In this document: in pieces, positions 44,427 to 53,031 of the stretch
Layout of the letters: every line of letters begins with the position of its first letter
Numbering within the stretch: the first letter of the stretch is position 1
Assembly: GCF_004303025.1 (NCBI RefSeq)
Contig: NZ_PJQW01000001.1
Span: forward strand, 217,070-281,069
Direction of reading: 5' to 3'
DNA from: Flavobacterium sp. J27
GTDB lineage: Bacteria > Bacteroidota > Bacteroidia > Flavobacteriales > Flavobacteriaceae
DNA length: 64,000 nucleotides
The notes under the pieces: generated by a model
Told to the model about the DNA's origin: nothing
Seen by the model: only the letters and a program-made list of their open reading frames with translations
The model's database searches: none
Made by a program: the position numbers and the translations under genes

Positions 44427-46838
44427 TTATTCGTTTTCAGTTTCAATTTCTTCTTTATCTTCTGCTAAAATATCTATTGTAGGCTCTGTAAATTCTTGTT
44501 CGTTTGCAATAGAACGCTCTAATGAAAGTAATAATGCGGGTAAAAAGATCAAGTTGGATAACATAGCAAATAATAAGGTGGTTGCTACCAACCCTCCTAA
44601 AGCAATGGTGCCTCCAAAACTCGATAAGGTAAATACTGAAAAGCCAAAGAACAGTACTACAGAAGTATATAGCATACTTACACCGGCATCTTTTACCGTG
44701 TTATATACTGATTTTTTAATTCTCCAATTGTTTGCTATCAACTCTTGACGGTATTTTGCCAAAAAGTGAATGGTGTCATCAACCGAAATACCAAAAGCAA
44801 TACTAAATACCAAGATAGTTGAAGGTTTAATTGGAACTCCTAAAAAGCCCATCAATCCAGCTGTGATAATTAATGGAAGAATATTCGGTAATAAAGAGAT
44901 GATAATCATTTTGAAAGATCGGAACAAGTAAGCCATTAATAAAGAAATTAAGAAAATAGCAAACAACAAAGAAATGACTAAGTTGTGCACTAAATAATGC
45001 GTTCCTTTCTCAAATATATACGCTTTACCCGTAATGGCAACATCATATCTTTCTTTTGGGAAAAGCTTTTCAATTTTTTGTGCTAATCGATCTTCGGTAT
45101 GTTTCATTTTATCGGTACCAATGTCTCGCATGAACGTTGTAATTCTCACAAATTGTCCTGTACTATCAATATAACTTTTTAAAAGATTTTCTTTGCCTTT
45201 TCCTGTAGAGTTTTTGATGTAAGATAATATGAAAGCTTCTTCTTGTTTTGTGGGAAGTTCATAATATTCTGGATTCCCATTATAATAAGTCTGTTTGGCA
45301 TATTTTAACAAATTAACTAATGAAACTGGTTTCGAAAGTTCAGGAATTTCTTCAATCGTTTCTTGAAGCTCGTTAATCCTTTTTAAAGTAGCCGATTTTA
45401 AAGCACCTTTTGGACGTTTGGTATCAATCATAATCTCTAATGGCATCACACCATCAAATTCTTTTTCGTAAAAACGAATATCTTCAAAAAAGCCTGTATT
45501 TTTAGGCATATCTTCAATAACACTTCCTGAAATTCGCATTTGAGTAATTCCGATGATACCGAAAACTAGTAAACCAATAGCTACAGAATAAATAGCAATT
45601 GTTTTCTTTTTAATAGTAAGTAAAATCCAATCGATAAAAAACTGAATGTAATTTTTTTCTAAATGAGCTAAATGCTTGTCTTTAGGTAACGGCATGTAGC
45701 TGTAAAGAATAGGGATAATAATTAAACTTAAAAAGAATAAAAAGATAATATTCAAGGAAGCTATAATTCCAAACTCTTTTAATAAATCGCTATCAGTTAT
45801 TATGAAAGTGGCAAATCCAGCTGCTGTGGTAAGATTTGTCATTAAAGTAGCATTTCCTACTCTTGAGATAACACGTTGTAAAGATTTGGCTTTATTACCA
45901 TGTTTTTTTATTTCTTGCTGGTATTTGTTGATAAGGAAAATACAATTGGGTATACCAATTACAATAATTAACGGTGGAATAATGGCAGTTAAAACGGTAA
46001 TTTCATAGTTTAATAAACCAATGGTTCCGAAAGACCACATTACAGCTATAATTACAATAATCATAGAAATAAAAGTGGCACGGAAACTTCGGAAAAAGAA
46101 AAAGAAAAGTAAGGAAGTAATTCCTAAAGCAGCACCTACAAACAAACCAATTTCACCTAATATACTTTGTGAATTTAAGGTTCTGATATAAGGCATTCCA
46201 GAAATTTTTAAATCAATACCGGTAGCTTTTTCAAATGCTTCCACACGATCTTCGCTAAGGTATTTATTTACAAATTCTTTTCTTTTAGATGTATTAACAA
46301 TGTCTTTGTTGATATAAATGGCAAATCGAACTGCTCCAGATTCTTTATTGAACAACATGCTTTCATAAAATGGCAGGTTGTTGAACAATTCTTCTTTTTT
46401 TTCTTTTAAATACGCGTCTGAAAGTTGGTCGTTATTTACAAAAGGGACTAAGTTAAATTTTTGATTTAAAGTATCTTTTTTAAGTACTTTTAAATCACTA
46501 ATAGACAAAGTTAAATCTACCGCTTTGTCTTTTTTAATTTCATTTATAAAATTTTCCCAAAGTCTTACGTTTTTTTCGGTAAAAAAGGAATCATCTTTAA
46601 AACCAATAACAATAAGATTACCTTCTTCTCCAAACTTCTCTAAAAAGAGATCATATTGAATTGTAATTTCGTTATCCTTAGGAAGTATATTTGCTTCTGT
46701 ATAAGTCATTCGGATTTTTTGCCACTGTAATGCCATAAACAAAGTAAAGAGCACTAGAGCGACTAAAAGACCTATTCTGTTACGTAATATTTTGGTCGCA
46801 ATAAAATCCCAAAAACTGGTCGTTAGCCATTTAATCAT
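44427..46838 (-). CDS. RND-superfamily exporter (MMPL / sterol-sensing-like)
   Basis: 803 residues in two repeated halves, each with a periplasmic domain and a six-helix bundle (first half about residues 15-420, second about 420-790). Phrases such as IIPPLIIVIGIPNCIFLINKY and IAFGISVDDTIHFLAKYRQ mark the RND proton-relay segments. The length and lack of a TolC/MFP partner match the MMPL-type predicted exporters of lipids or hydrophobic compounds rather than the drug efflux group. No substrate can be named. The C-terminal tail is acidic. Confidence 0.88.
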   Translation of the reverse strand: MIKWLTTSFWDFIATKILRNRIGLLVALVLFTLFMALQWQKIRMTYTEANILPKDNEITIQYDLFLEKFGEEGNLIVIGFKDDSFFTEKNVRLWENFINEIKKDKAVDLTLSISDLKVLKKDTLNQKFNLVPFVNNDQLSDAYLKEKKEELFNNLPFYESMLFNKESGAVRFAIYINKDIVNTSKRKEFVNKYLSEDRVEAFEKATGIDLKISGMPYIRTLNSQSILGEIGLFVGAALGITSLLFFFFFRSFRATFISMIIVIIAVMWSFGTIGLLNYEITVLTAIIPPLIIVIGIPNCIFLINKYQQEIKKHGNKAKSLQRVISRVGNATLMTNLTTAAGFATFIITDSDLLKEFGIIASLNIIFLFFLSLIIIPILYSYMPLPKDKHLAHLEKNYIQFFIDWILLTIKKKTIAIYSVAIGLLVFGIIGITQMRISGSVIEDMPKNTGFFEDIRFYEKEFDGVMPLEIMIDTKRPKGALKSATLKRINELQETIEEIPELSKPVSLVNLLKYAKQTYYNGNPEYYELPTKQEEAFILSYIKNSTGKGKENLLKSYIDSTGQFVRITTFMRDIGTDKMKHTEDRLAQKIEKLFPKERYDVAITGKAYIFEKGTHYLVHNLVISLLFAIFLISLLMAYLFRSFKMIIISLLPNILPLIITAGLMGFLGVPIKPSTILVFSIAFGISVDDTIHFLAKYRQELIANNWRIKKSVYNTVKDAGVSMLYTSVVLFFGFSVFTLSSFGGTIALGGLVATTLLFAMLSNLIFLPALLLSLERSIANEQEFTEPTIDILAEDKEEIETENE

Positions 46839-46857
46839 CGTCTGAAAAATTAGAGCG

Positions 46858-46865
46858 CAAAGGTA
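46858..46865 (-). promoter_or_regulatory. -7 element TACCTTTG of the RND/MMPL gene
   Basis: Exact TAnnTTTG match on the minus strand 19 nt before the ATG at 46838. Confidence 0.55.
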
Positions 46866-46915
46866 ATGATTCTTACTTAATTAGTTAGGTAACAACCAAA
46901 AGATTTAAGGAAATT

Positions 46916-49402
46916 TTAAAACCCTAAATCGATAAAGTAAGAAATTTTTAAAGCAATATTGTCTTCAAAAGTTGGTAATTGATTTGGACCATATCTAAAA
47001 AAGGCGGTTAGTCCTAAACCACGAAATAATTTATTACATTCTACACCACTTTCAAAAAAGCCTTTTTCTAAAGATTTAAAAGGCAATCCCATATGCGTAT
47101 TTTCTTTGTTGATTTCTCCCCAAGCAAAACGAGTAACAAAAGAAAATTCTGGGTTAATTCGGTACGCTAAACGAACGCGATTAAAGGTGTGTTTTAACTG
47201 TAGTGATACATATTTATCGGAGAAAAATTCATTAAAATACATGGTTTCAAAACTGTTTTTACCCGCAAAGGTTATTCTTTGTAATAAAGCGTCTCTATTT
47301 AAATTATTTGGTTGTAAACTATATAAATGTGTTAAAGGAACATCACCAAAAGCAATACCAGTTTGAAATAAAATCGAACTTGATTGTCCTGATAAATAGG
47401 GGATTTCATAAAAAGTTTTAAAATCGATTTTTGTAAAAGTGAAATCGTTATCTAGCATTTTCGGAACCGTTTGCGTTACTTGAAAAGAGAACTTTGGGTG
47501 TCTTTTCTCAATTTCAATTCTACTTTTAGGAGTTTGCATATAGTTGCTAAAAGGATTCCATTGAAAAGCAGCTTGAAAAGCGGTAATAGTGTATGCAGTA
47601 TACGCATTGTCATTATTTACAAAAGTATAATCAAATTTAGGATTGATTTTACTATTAAATAAAGAAAAATAAGCTTCTGTTTTTGGAAAATAATTACTTT
47701 CTACAAACAATGAAGTTGTTTTATTACCGTAAAAGGTAGAAATATTAATAGGTCGAGGGTCATATATTTTAAATCGTCTTGGGTCTGTAGCAAAAGTAAT
47801 TTGAGAAATTTCGTTTAAATCGTCTGAATAGGAGGCACTAATCCAAGTTTCTGATTTAGCATCAATAAGATAAGAAGGTGTAATGCCAAATTTAAACGCT
47901 TCGTCTTTGATGCCATAAGCACCATAAAAAGCAACTTTGTACTTTTCAGAAAGTTTGTCATTGGTTACACCGCCTAAACCAAGTCTAAAACCTTCAAAGT
48001 TGTTGTATTTAATAATGCTTCTTAAATCGACATCGACATAACTTATAGGATAATATCCGTTTAATATTTTTTTACCTAAGAAAATTTTGCGTTCCAGATT
48101 TTTCGATTCTGACAAACTGTCTAGTGAAGTATAGGTGCGTAATAATCTGTTGTCGATAGTGTCTTTGGCAAATTTTTTCCAGTAACTGTTTTCTCTTTTT
48201 AAGCCATCTTTTTCAATGGAAATTTTAATACCTTTATTGTGAACCGTTACTTGTTTGTCTAATTCAATGTCAAATGGAATAGATTCTATAATTAAATACA
48301 CCTGATCCGTGGCATTAGTATTAGGTGTTGGGTCTAGAGAAGAACTAAATTTAATAGTATTTCCGAGAATTTTAATATCATCGGCATTGTTTCCTTTAAG
48401 TACGGTTATTTTTCTCTTTTTGGGGAACCAAAGTTCTTCTTTGTCCTGATAGTCAAAAGTATAATCGGCATTTATGTGAACAATACCATAAATTCTATAA
48501 TAGGCTCTTGCTATGGCAAAAGTTTCAGCATCTATGTAAAGTAGGCCTCTTAATCGGCTCGATTTTAGTTTTTTAGGTTGGAAAAAGACCTTATAGGTTT
48601 TTCTGTTTTGAATGTTTACTGAATCGACCATATAAAAATTATACAACCGACGACCATAATTTGAAATTGGATTTTGAACAGGTGTTTCTAAAATTTCAAA
48701 AGGATTTTCATAAACGGAGTAAGAAAACAAATTAAGTCCTAAATATTCATATAATGGCTCTTTAAAACCAGCCATTCTGGTTGCAATAACGGTTTCTTTA
48801 TATCCTTTTTTATTGTATTGAATAAGATTTACTTTTTCTGTTTGATATAAATGGTTTTTTTCAACGAGTTTTTTCAACTTATAATTCGAAGAATCTAACC
48901 GAATGATGCGTTTACCGAAGAGTGTGCGTTTATAAACGGGTTCGATTTTTCCAGAAATGGAATCTGGATTTGCGGTTACTAATAAACTTTCGTAATTTTT
49001 ATATTGAAAACTTTCTAGTGCTTTTTCAGGTTGATTGAATCGTTTGTTATCGATTACCTTCTTAATCACTTTATTCACTTTGTTATCGGTATAAATTTCT
49101 ACTTTTTCAAAAGTATTCCAATCGATAGCCATTTTTATAATAACTAAATCTTGATTTGGAGAGATGTATACATTTTTAGTTTGATATCCTTTGTAGCTTA
49201 CGGTTAAAGGTTTGTCATTTTGCGTAATTTCTATTTCAAATTTTCCTTCCCAAGTAGTGGTGATGGTTTTGCCTAGATATTCCACTTTACAATAAGCTAA
49301 TGGAACTCTACTATCTATATCTATTACTTGTGCTTTTATTTTGTTTTGACCAAATGAAATAGCAGTATTTAGCAAAACAATCCAAAAAAAGAGGTATCTC
49401 AT
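46916..49402 (-). CDS. DUF5686 family outer-membrane protein with carboxypeptidase-regulatory-like N-terminus
   Basis: 828 residues. A signal peptide (about 1-18, AISFGQ) precedes a carboxypeptidase-regulatory-like beta-sandwich (about 20-95, RVPLAYCKVEYLGKTITTTW) and the long DUF5686 region (about 100-828), rich in beta strands and ending ALKISYFIDLGF, consistent with a C-terminal barrel. The family is widespread in Bacteroidetes and its function is unknown. It has its own -7 element. The next gene upstream is separated by a terminator. Confidence 0.85.
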   Translation of the reverse strand: MRYLFFWIVLLNTAISFGQNKIKAQVIDIDSRVPLAYCKVEYLGKTITTTWEGKFEIEITQNDKPLTVSYKGYQTKNVYISPNQDLVIIKMAIDWNTFEKVEIYTDNKVNKVIKKVIDNKRFNQPEKALESFQYKNYESLLVTANPDSISGKIEPVYKRTLFGKRIIRLDSSNYKLKKLVEKNHLYQTEKVNLIQYNKKGYKETVIATRMAGFKEPLYEYLGLNLFSYSVYENPFEILETPVQNPISNYGRRLYNFYMVDSVNIQNRKTYKVFFQPKKLKSSRLRGLLYIDAETFAIARAYYRIYGIVHINADYTFDYQDKEELWFPKKRKITVLKGNNADDIKILGNTIKFSSSLDPTPNTNATDQVYLIIESIPFDIELDKQVTVHNKGIKISIEKDGLKRENSYWKKFAKDTIDNRLLRTYTSLDSLSESKNLERKIFLGKKILNGYYPISYVDVDLRSIIKYNNFEGFRLGLGGVTNDKLSEKYKVAFYGAYGIKDEAFKFGITPSYLIDAKSETWISASYSDDLNEISQITFATDPRRFKIYDPRPINISTFYGNKTTSLFVESNYFPKTEAYFSLFNSKINPKFDYTFVNNDNAYTAYTITAFQAAFQWNPFSNYMQTPKSRIEIEKRHPKFSFQVTQTVPKMLDNDFTFTKIDFKTFYEIPYLSGQSSSILFQTGIAFGDVPLTHLYSLQPNNLNRDALLQRITFAGKNSFETMYFNEFFSDKYVSLQLKHTFNRVRLAYRINPEFSFVTRFAWGEINKENTHMGLPFKSLEKGFFESGVECNKLFRGLGLTAFFRYGPNQLPTFEDNIALKISYFIDLGF

Positions 49403-49423
49403 TAAAAAGGTTTTGTTATGTTA

Positions 49424-49431
49424 CAAACTTA
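49424..49431 (-). promoter_or_regulatory. -7 element TAAGTTTG of the DUF5686 gene
   Basis: Exact TAnnTTTG match on the minus strand 21 nt before the ATG at 49402. Confidence 0.55.
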
Positions 49432-49495
49432 CATAAATTTAGTTGTTTTTTATTTGCTTAAAACGAACATTTAGGAATCATTAACATTTGAAATA

Positions 49496-49524
49496 AAAAA
49501 ATCCCAAATTATTTTGGGATTTTG
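49496..49524 (-). terminator. Terminator of the small lipoprotein gene
   Basis: Stem ATCCCAAA / TTTGGGAT with a 4-nt loop and a T-run on the minus strand, just after the stop codon. Confidence 0.8.
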
Positions 49525-49528
49525 TTTT

Positions 49529-50023
49529 TTATAATTGCCAAGGTGTTTTCCCGTCAACTTCTTTAATCTTTGTTATTTGATTTGAAAACAGAATGTTTTT
49601 TTCAAATTCTTGCGCTTTTAATTCGATTTCAACTTTTTTGTTTCTTTGTCTTAAATCGTTTAACGTGTAAGATTTGATTTTTTTATAAGCTTCTTCCGAA
49701 AGAAAAATTCGTAGGGTGTCTTTTTGTCTTTTTAACTGTAAAGAAGGTTTTTCTAATAAATCATATTGATTTAATTTTTCAAGATATAAAAATCGTTCAT
49801 TCACTTTTGTAGAATCTTCTTCTTTAAGTTTTTGGTATACAAATTTCATTTTTGCAAACTCCCTTTTAGGAATGCCTGTAGAAGGGAAAGTACTTATTCT
49901 TTTAAAGAATAATTCACCACTTATTGTTTGGTTAGGTATATTTTGTGTTTCATTTTGTTCCTTGCAAGAGCACAATAAGCATGCATTTAAAAATAAAAAA
50001 GTAACAATGATTATTTTTTTCAT
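49529..50023 (-). CDS. Hypothetical lipoprotein
   Basis: 164 residues from the ATG at 50023. A lipoprotein signal (FLNACLLCSC) offers three cysteines; the last, followed by KEQNETQN, is the likely lipidation site. The mature part is mostly helical and charged (EFAKMKFVYQKLKEED), with no recognised domain. A longer frame begins 24 nt upstream, but its leader does not fit a signal peptide. It lies downstream of pyrH-frr, with a probable terminator between. Confidence 0.65.
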   Translation of the reverse strand: MKKIIIVTFLFLNACLLCSCKEQNETQNIPNQTISGELFFKRISTFPSTGIPKREFAKMKFVYQKLKEEDSTKVNERFLYLEKLNQYDLLEKPSLQLKRQKDTLRIFLSEEAYKKIKSYTLNDLRQRNKKVEIELKAQEFEKNILFSNQITKIKEVDGKTPWQL

Positions 50024-50037
50024 ATAGGTGTAAATAA

Positions 50038-50065
50038 AAATACCCAATTGGTATAATTGGATATT
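50038..50065 (-). terminator. Probable terminator of the pyrH-frr operon
   Basis: Stem CCAATT / AATTGG (50044-50049 and 50055-50060), extended by AATA / TATT past one mismatch, with a T-rich tail on the minus strand. Weaker than the other terminators here. Confidence 0.45.
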
Positions 50066-50081
50066 TTGTTATTTTGAGAAG

Positions 50082-50645
50082 TTAGACTTTCATTATTTCA
50101 GCTTCTTTTACTACTAAATGTTCATCGATTTTTTTGATGTAAGCATCAGTTAATTTTTGAACATCTTCTTCTGCTTTTTTACAAATATCTTCAGAAGTAC
50201 CATTTTTTTCTTCCTTTTTAATATCGGTGTTAGCATCTTTACGGGCATTACGGATACCAATCTTTGCATCTTCAGCTTCAGCTTTAGCTTGTTTTACTAA
50301 TTCGCGTCTTCTTTCTTCTGTTAAAGCAGGAATGTTAATAATGATGTTTTCTCCGTTATTCATTGGATTTAATCCAAGGTTAGCCATCATAATTGCTTTT
50401 TCAATAGGTTGTAACATGTTTTTCTCCCAAGGAGTAACTGTTAATGTTCTAGCATCTGGAGCATTAATATTTGCTACTTGCGATAAGGGGGTTTGTGAGC
50501 CATAATAATCAACAAAAACCCCACCAAGCATTTGAGGCGAAGCTTTTCCAGCTCTAATATTTAAAAATTCTTTTTCTAAATGGGCAATGGAACCTTCCAT
50601 GGATTCTTTTGCACTGTCTATTATAAAATTAATTTCTTCAGTCAT
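50082..50645 (-). CDS. frr: Ribosome recycling factor
   Basis: 187 residues, the normal size of RRF. Typical phrases are LEKEFLNIRAGKASPQMLGG, VDYYGSQTPLSQVANINAPD, the block DARTLTVTPWEKNM, and IPALTEERRRELVKQAKAEA. With EF-G it splits the post-termination ribosome so that subunits can be reused. It lies 60 nt downstream of pyrH, the usual bacterial order. The gap between them holds a short direct repeat (TTCTGAATTCTA twice). Confidence 0.96.
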   Translation of the reverse strand: MTEEINFIIDSAKESMEGSIAHLEKEFLNIRAGKASPQMLGGVFVDYYGSQTPLSQVANINAPDARTLTVTPWEKNMLQPIEKAIMMANLGLNPMNNGENIIINIPALTEERRRELVKQAKAEAEDAKIGIRNARKDANTDIKKEEKNGTSEDICKKAEEDVQKLTDAYIKKIDEHLVVKEAEIMKV

Positions 50646-50672
50646 CGTGTCTCTTTTTATGATTATTAGACT

Positions 50673-50698
50673 TTCTGAATTCTATATTCTGAATTCTA
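50673..50698. repeat. Short direct repeat TTCTGAATTCTA x2
   Basis: Two identical 12-bp copies (50673-50684 and 50687-50698) 2 nt apart, each containing the palindrome GAATTC, in the pyrH-frr gap. It may be a remnant of a dispersed intergenic repeat. Confidence 0.45.
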
Positions 50699-50705
50699 AA
50701 TTTAG

Positions 50706-51413
50706 TTATATGGTTACTGTTGTTCCTATGGTTTGTCCTTCACAAACTTTTAATAAATTCCCTTTTTTATTCATGTCAAAAACAATAATAGGCAATTTAT
50801 TTTCCTGACTTAGTGTGAATGCTGTGGTGTCCATCACGTTAAGACCTTTGGCTAAAACATCTTCAAAGGAAATATAATCAAATTTAATAGCCGTAGCATC
50901 TTTTTCTGGATCAGCAGTGTAAACGCCATCAACTCTTGTTCCTTTTAAAATAACATCAGCATGAACTTCAACGCCTCTTAAAACAGCAGCAGTATCTGTT
51001 GTAAAGTAAGGATTACCTGTTCCTGCTCCAAAAATAACGATACGTCTTTTTTCAAGATGTCTTGTAGCACGTCTTTTAATGTATGGTTCTGCAATAGCTT
51101 CAATTTTTAAAGCAGTTTGTAAACGTGTTTGCATTCCTGCATCTTCCAAAGCTCCTTGTAAAGCCATTCCATTAATTACAGTGGCAAGCATTCCCATATA
51201 ATCACCTTGTACGCGATCCATCCCGTTGCTAGCACCAGCTACTCCTCTAAAAATATTGCCCCCACCTATAACGACAGCAATTTCTACTCCTTTATCGTGA
51301 ATTTCTTTTATTTCTTGCGCATATTCGGCTAAACGTTTTGGATCAATTCCATACTGTCTATCTCCCATTAAAGCTTCACCGCTAAGTTTCAGAAGAATTC
51401 TTTTATATTTCAT
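50706..51413 (-). CDS. pyrH: UMP kinase
   Basis: 235 residues with the amino-acid-kinase motifs: the start [14 protein letters not shown] (about 4-17), GGGNIFRG (about 50-57), and [17 protein letters not shown] (about 129-145). It phosphorylates UMP to UDP, feeding RNA, DNA and wall precursor synthesis. It precedes frr on the same strand, and a -7 element lies just upstream. Confidence 0.96.
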   Translation of the reverse strand: MKYKRILLKLSGEALMGDRQYGIDPKRLAEYAQEIKEIHDKGVEIAVVIGGGNIFRGVAGASNGMDRVQGDYMGMLATVINGMALQGALEDAGMQTRLQTALKIEAIAEPYIKRRATRHLEKRRIVIFGAGTGNPYFTTDTAAVLRGVEVHADVILKGTRVDGVYTADPEKDATAIKFDYISFEDVLAKGLNVMDTTAFTLSQENKLPIIVFDMNKKGNLLKVCEGQTIGTTVTI

Positions 51414-51438
51414 CAGGATGTGTGTTTATTTTGAGTTG

Positions 51439-51446
51439 CAAATATA
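51439..51446 (-). promoter_or_regulatory. -7 element TATATTTG of pyrH-frr
   Basis: Exact TAnnTTTG match on the minus strand 25 nt before the ATG at 51413. Confidence 0.6.
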
Positions 51447-51480
51447 AATATATATCTACAGAAAAAAAATCTTGAATACA

Positions 51481-52260
51481 TTATGCATTTATTTCCGTTA
51501 AACTATTTTTAGCTTCAGTATAACCAATATTAAAAATCGTTTGCATTTTTGCTTTATTAGTTTCAAAAGTACTAAAATTAGCTAATTCCTTTGGCTCAAT
51601 AATAAAATCACATAAACTAAATTTTTGGTAATTACCCTGGGCGGATAATAAGTCAAAAGCTCGAGTTGTAATGGCTTTTATTGATTTTAAATCTTTGGCT
51701 TCAATATTCTGAATTGGACTAACATATACGCCTATAATGCAATCACAATGTCCTTGTAATAAATCGGTAGGGAAATGATTTAAAATACCGCCATCGCTAT
51801 ACATTTTATGATTAATTTCGTAAGGAGTAAGCATGCCAGGAAATGAAGCAGAGGCTAAGACAGCATCCACTATTTTGGTACTATCATTAAATATTTTCAA
51901 TTTACCTTTCACTAAATCGGTTGCTGTAATTTTAACAGGTATGGGTAAATCTCCAATTTTTGTTTCTCCGAAGATGGTGTTAAAATAAATTTTAAAAGAA
52001 TCGGAATCAATTATTCCTGGCTTTTTTAGAGTAAAATGTTTCCAGTTAAAAAAATAGATGGACTGAAAAAATGTAAGTATTTCTTTTGGAGTTTTTCCAA
52101 AAGCATATAAGGCCGCAATAATCGCTCCAGCACTAGAACCAGATAATATGGTGGGTTTTATATTTTGTTCGTCTAAAAATTGAAGAACACCTGCATGCGC
52201 AATTCCTTTAGAGCCACCTCCAGAAAGTGCAATGCCAATCTCTTTTGAATTAAAATCCAT
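51481..52260 (-). CDS. Patatin-like phospholipase
   Basis: 259 residues. The oxyanion motif is SGGGSKGIAHAG (about 13-24), the nucleophile S43 lies in SGSSAGA, and the catalytic D156 lies in YSDGGILNH. This is the Ser-Asp dyad of bacterial patatins (RssA/YlbK-like), which hydrolyse acyl esters of phospholipids. No signal peptide is present, so it is cytoplasmic. Its gene is divergent from the thioredoxin-fold gene, and a 15-bp palindrome lies between the two promoters. Confidence 0.9.
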   Translation of the reverse strand: MDFNSKEIGIALSGGGSKGIAHAGVLQFLDEQNIKPTILSGSSAGAIIAALYAFGKTPKEILTFFQSIYFFNWKHFTLKKPGIIDSDSFKIYFNTIFGETKIGDLPIPVKITATDLVKGKLKIFNDSTKIVDAVLASASFPGMLTPYEINHKMYSDGGILNHFPTDLLQGHCDCIIGVYVSPIQNIEAKDLKSIKAITTRAFDLLSAQGNYQKFSLCDFIIEPKELANFSTFETNKAKMQTIFNIGYTEAKNSLTEINA

Positions 52261-52339
52261 AGTTGTTTATTGTTTTTTTATGCTGCTTTTGTACTCCGTT
52301 CCTTTTTTAAAAAACAGAGAAATAGATATGTAACATAAC

Positions 52340-52373
52340 GAACATATTATGTTCAAATTTAGCTTTAAATTTG
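52340..52373. promoter_or_regulatory. Divergent promoter region with 15-bp palindrome
   Basis: The palindrome GAACATA-T-TATGTTC (52340-52354) sits between two -7 elements: TAAATTTG on the plus strand (52366-52373, for the thioredoxin-fold gene) and TAAATTTG on the minus strand (52354-52361, towards the patatin gene). One bound regulator could control both genes. Inference. Confidence 0.5.
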
Positions 52374-52392
52374 TAAAATAAAATCATGAGAG

Positions 52393-53031
52393 ATGAAAAA
52401 TATAATAGAAAAAGCATTATCAAATTCTTACAGCTATAAAGAATATACAAAATTAGTTTCAACATTAATAGAACAAGGTCTTTCAACAGGAAACACTCAA
52501 AGTGAAGCTCTATTGCATTACTCCCAATTAAACGAAACTAGGGTAAAACGATTAGATAAGACAATAACTGTAGATGCGAGTATAGTTTCGAATATAAAGA
52601 GCATCAAAAAGCCCTTTATTTGGCTGGTAATTACAGAAGGTTGGTGTGGAGATGCTGCGCAGTTACTACCTATAATAAATAAAATGGCAATATTAAATGA
52701 AGCCATTGATTTACGAATTGTTTTAAGAGATGATCATGAAGCATTAATGGATTTGTTTCTTACTAATGGAAGTCGTTCTATACCAAAGTTGTTAGTTATT
52801 GATGCTTCAACAAAAGAAGTTCTTGCAGATTGGGGGCCAAGACCAGAACCAGCAAGAAAATTAATTGCAGATTACAAATCGGAGCATGGTGTAGTAGATG
52901 AACCCATTAAAATTGAGTTGCAAAAATGGTATTTACAAGACAAAGGGCTTACTACGCAACAAGAAATTATTCATTTAATGAATAATTATCTGGTAGCAAC
53001 ATCAAAAACCAAAGAGTCCTTTTTACACTAA
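52393..53031 (+). CDS. Thioredoxin-fold protein with single active-site Cys (WCGDA)
   Basis: 212 residues, cytoplasmic. The active-site motif is EGWCGDAAQLLP, where the second Cys of the usual CxxC is Ala, and the cis-Pro loop is visible as SRSIPKLLVID. It therefore cannot act as a normal dithiol thioredoxin; monothiol chemistry or a binding role is more likely. The family (WCGDA-type) is frequent in Bacteroidetes and its function is unknown. It overlaps the stop of the convergent DUF1501 gene by 9 bp. Confidence 0.85.
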   Translation: MKNIIEKALSNSYSYKEYTKLVSTLIEQGLSTGNTQSEALLHYSQLNETRVKRLDKTITVDASIVSNIKSIKKPFIWLVITEGWCGDAAQLLPIINKMAILNEAIDLRIVLRDDHEALMDLFLTNGSRSIPKLLVIDASTKEVLADWGPRPEPARKLIADYKSEHGVVDEPIKIELQKWYLQDKGLTTQQEIIHLMNNYLVATSKTKESFLH

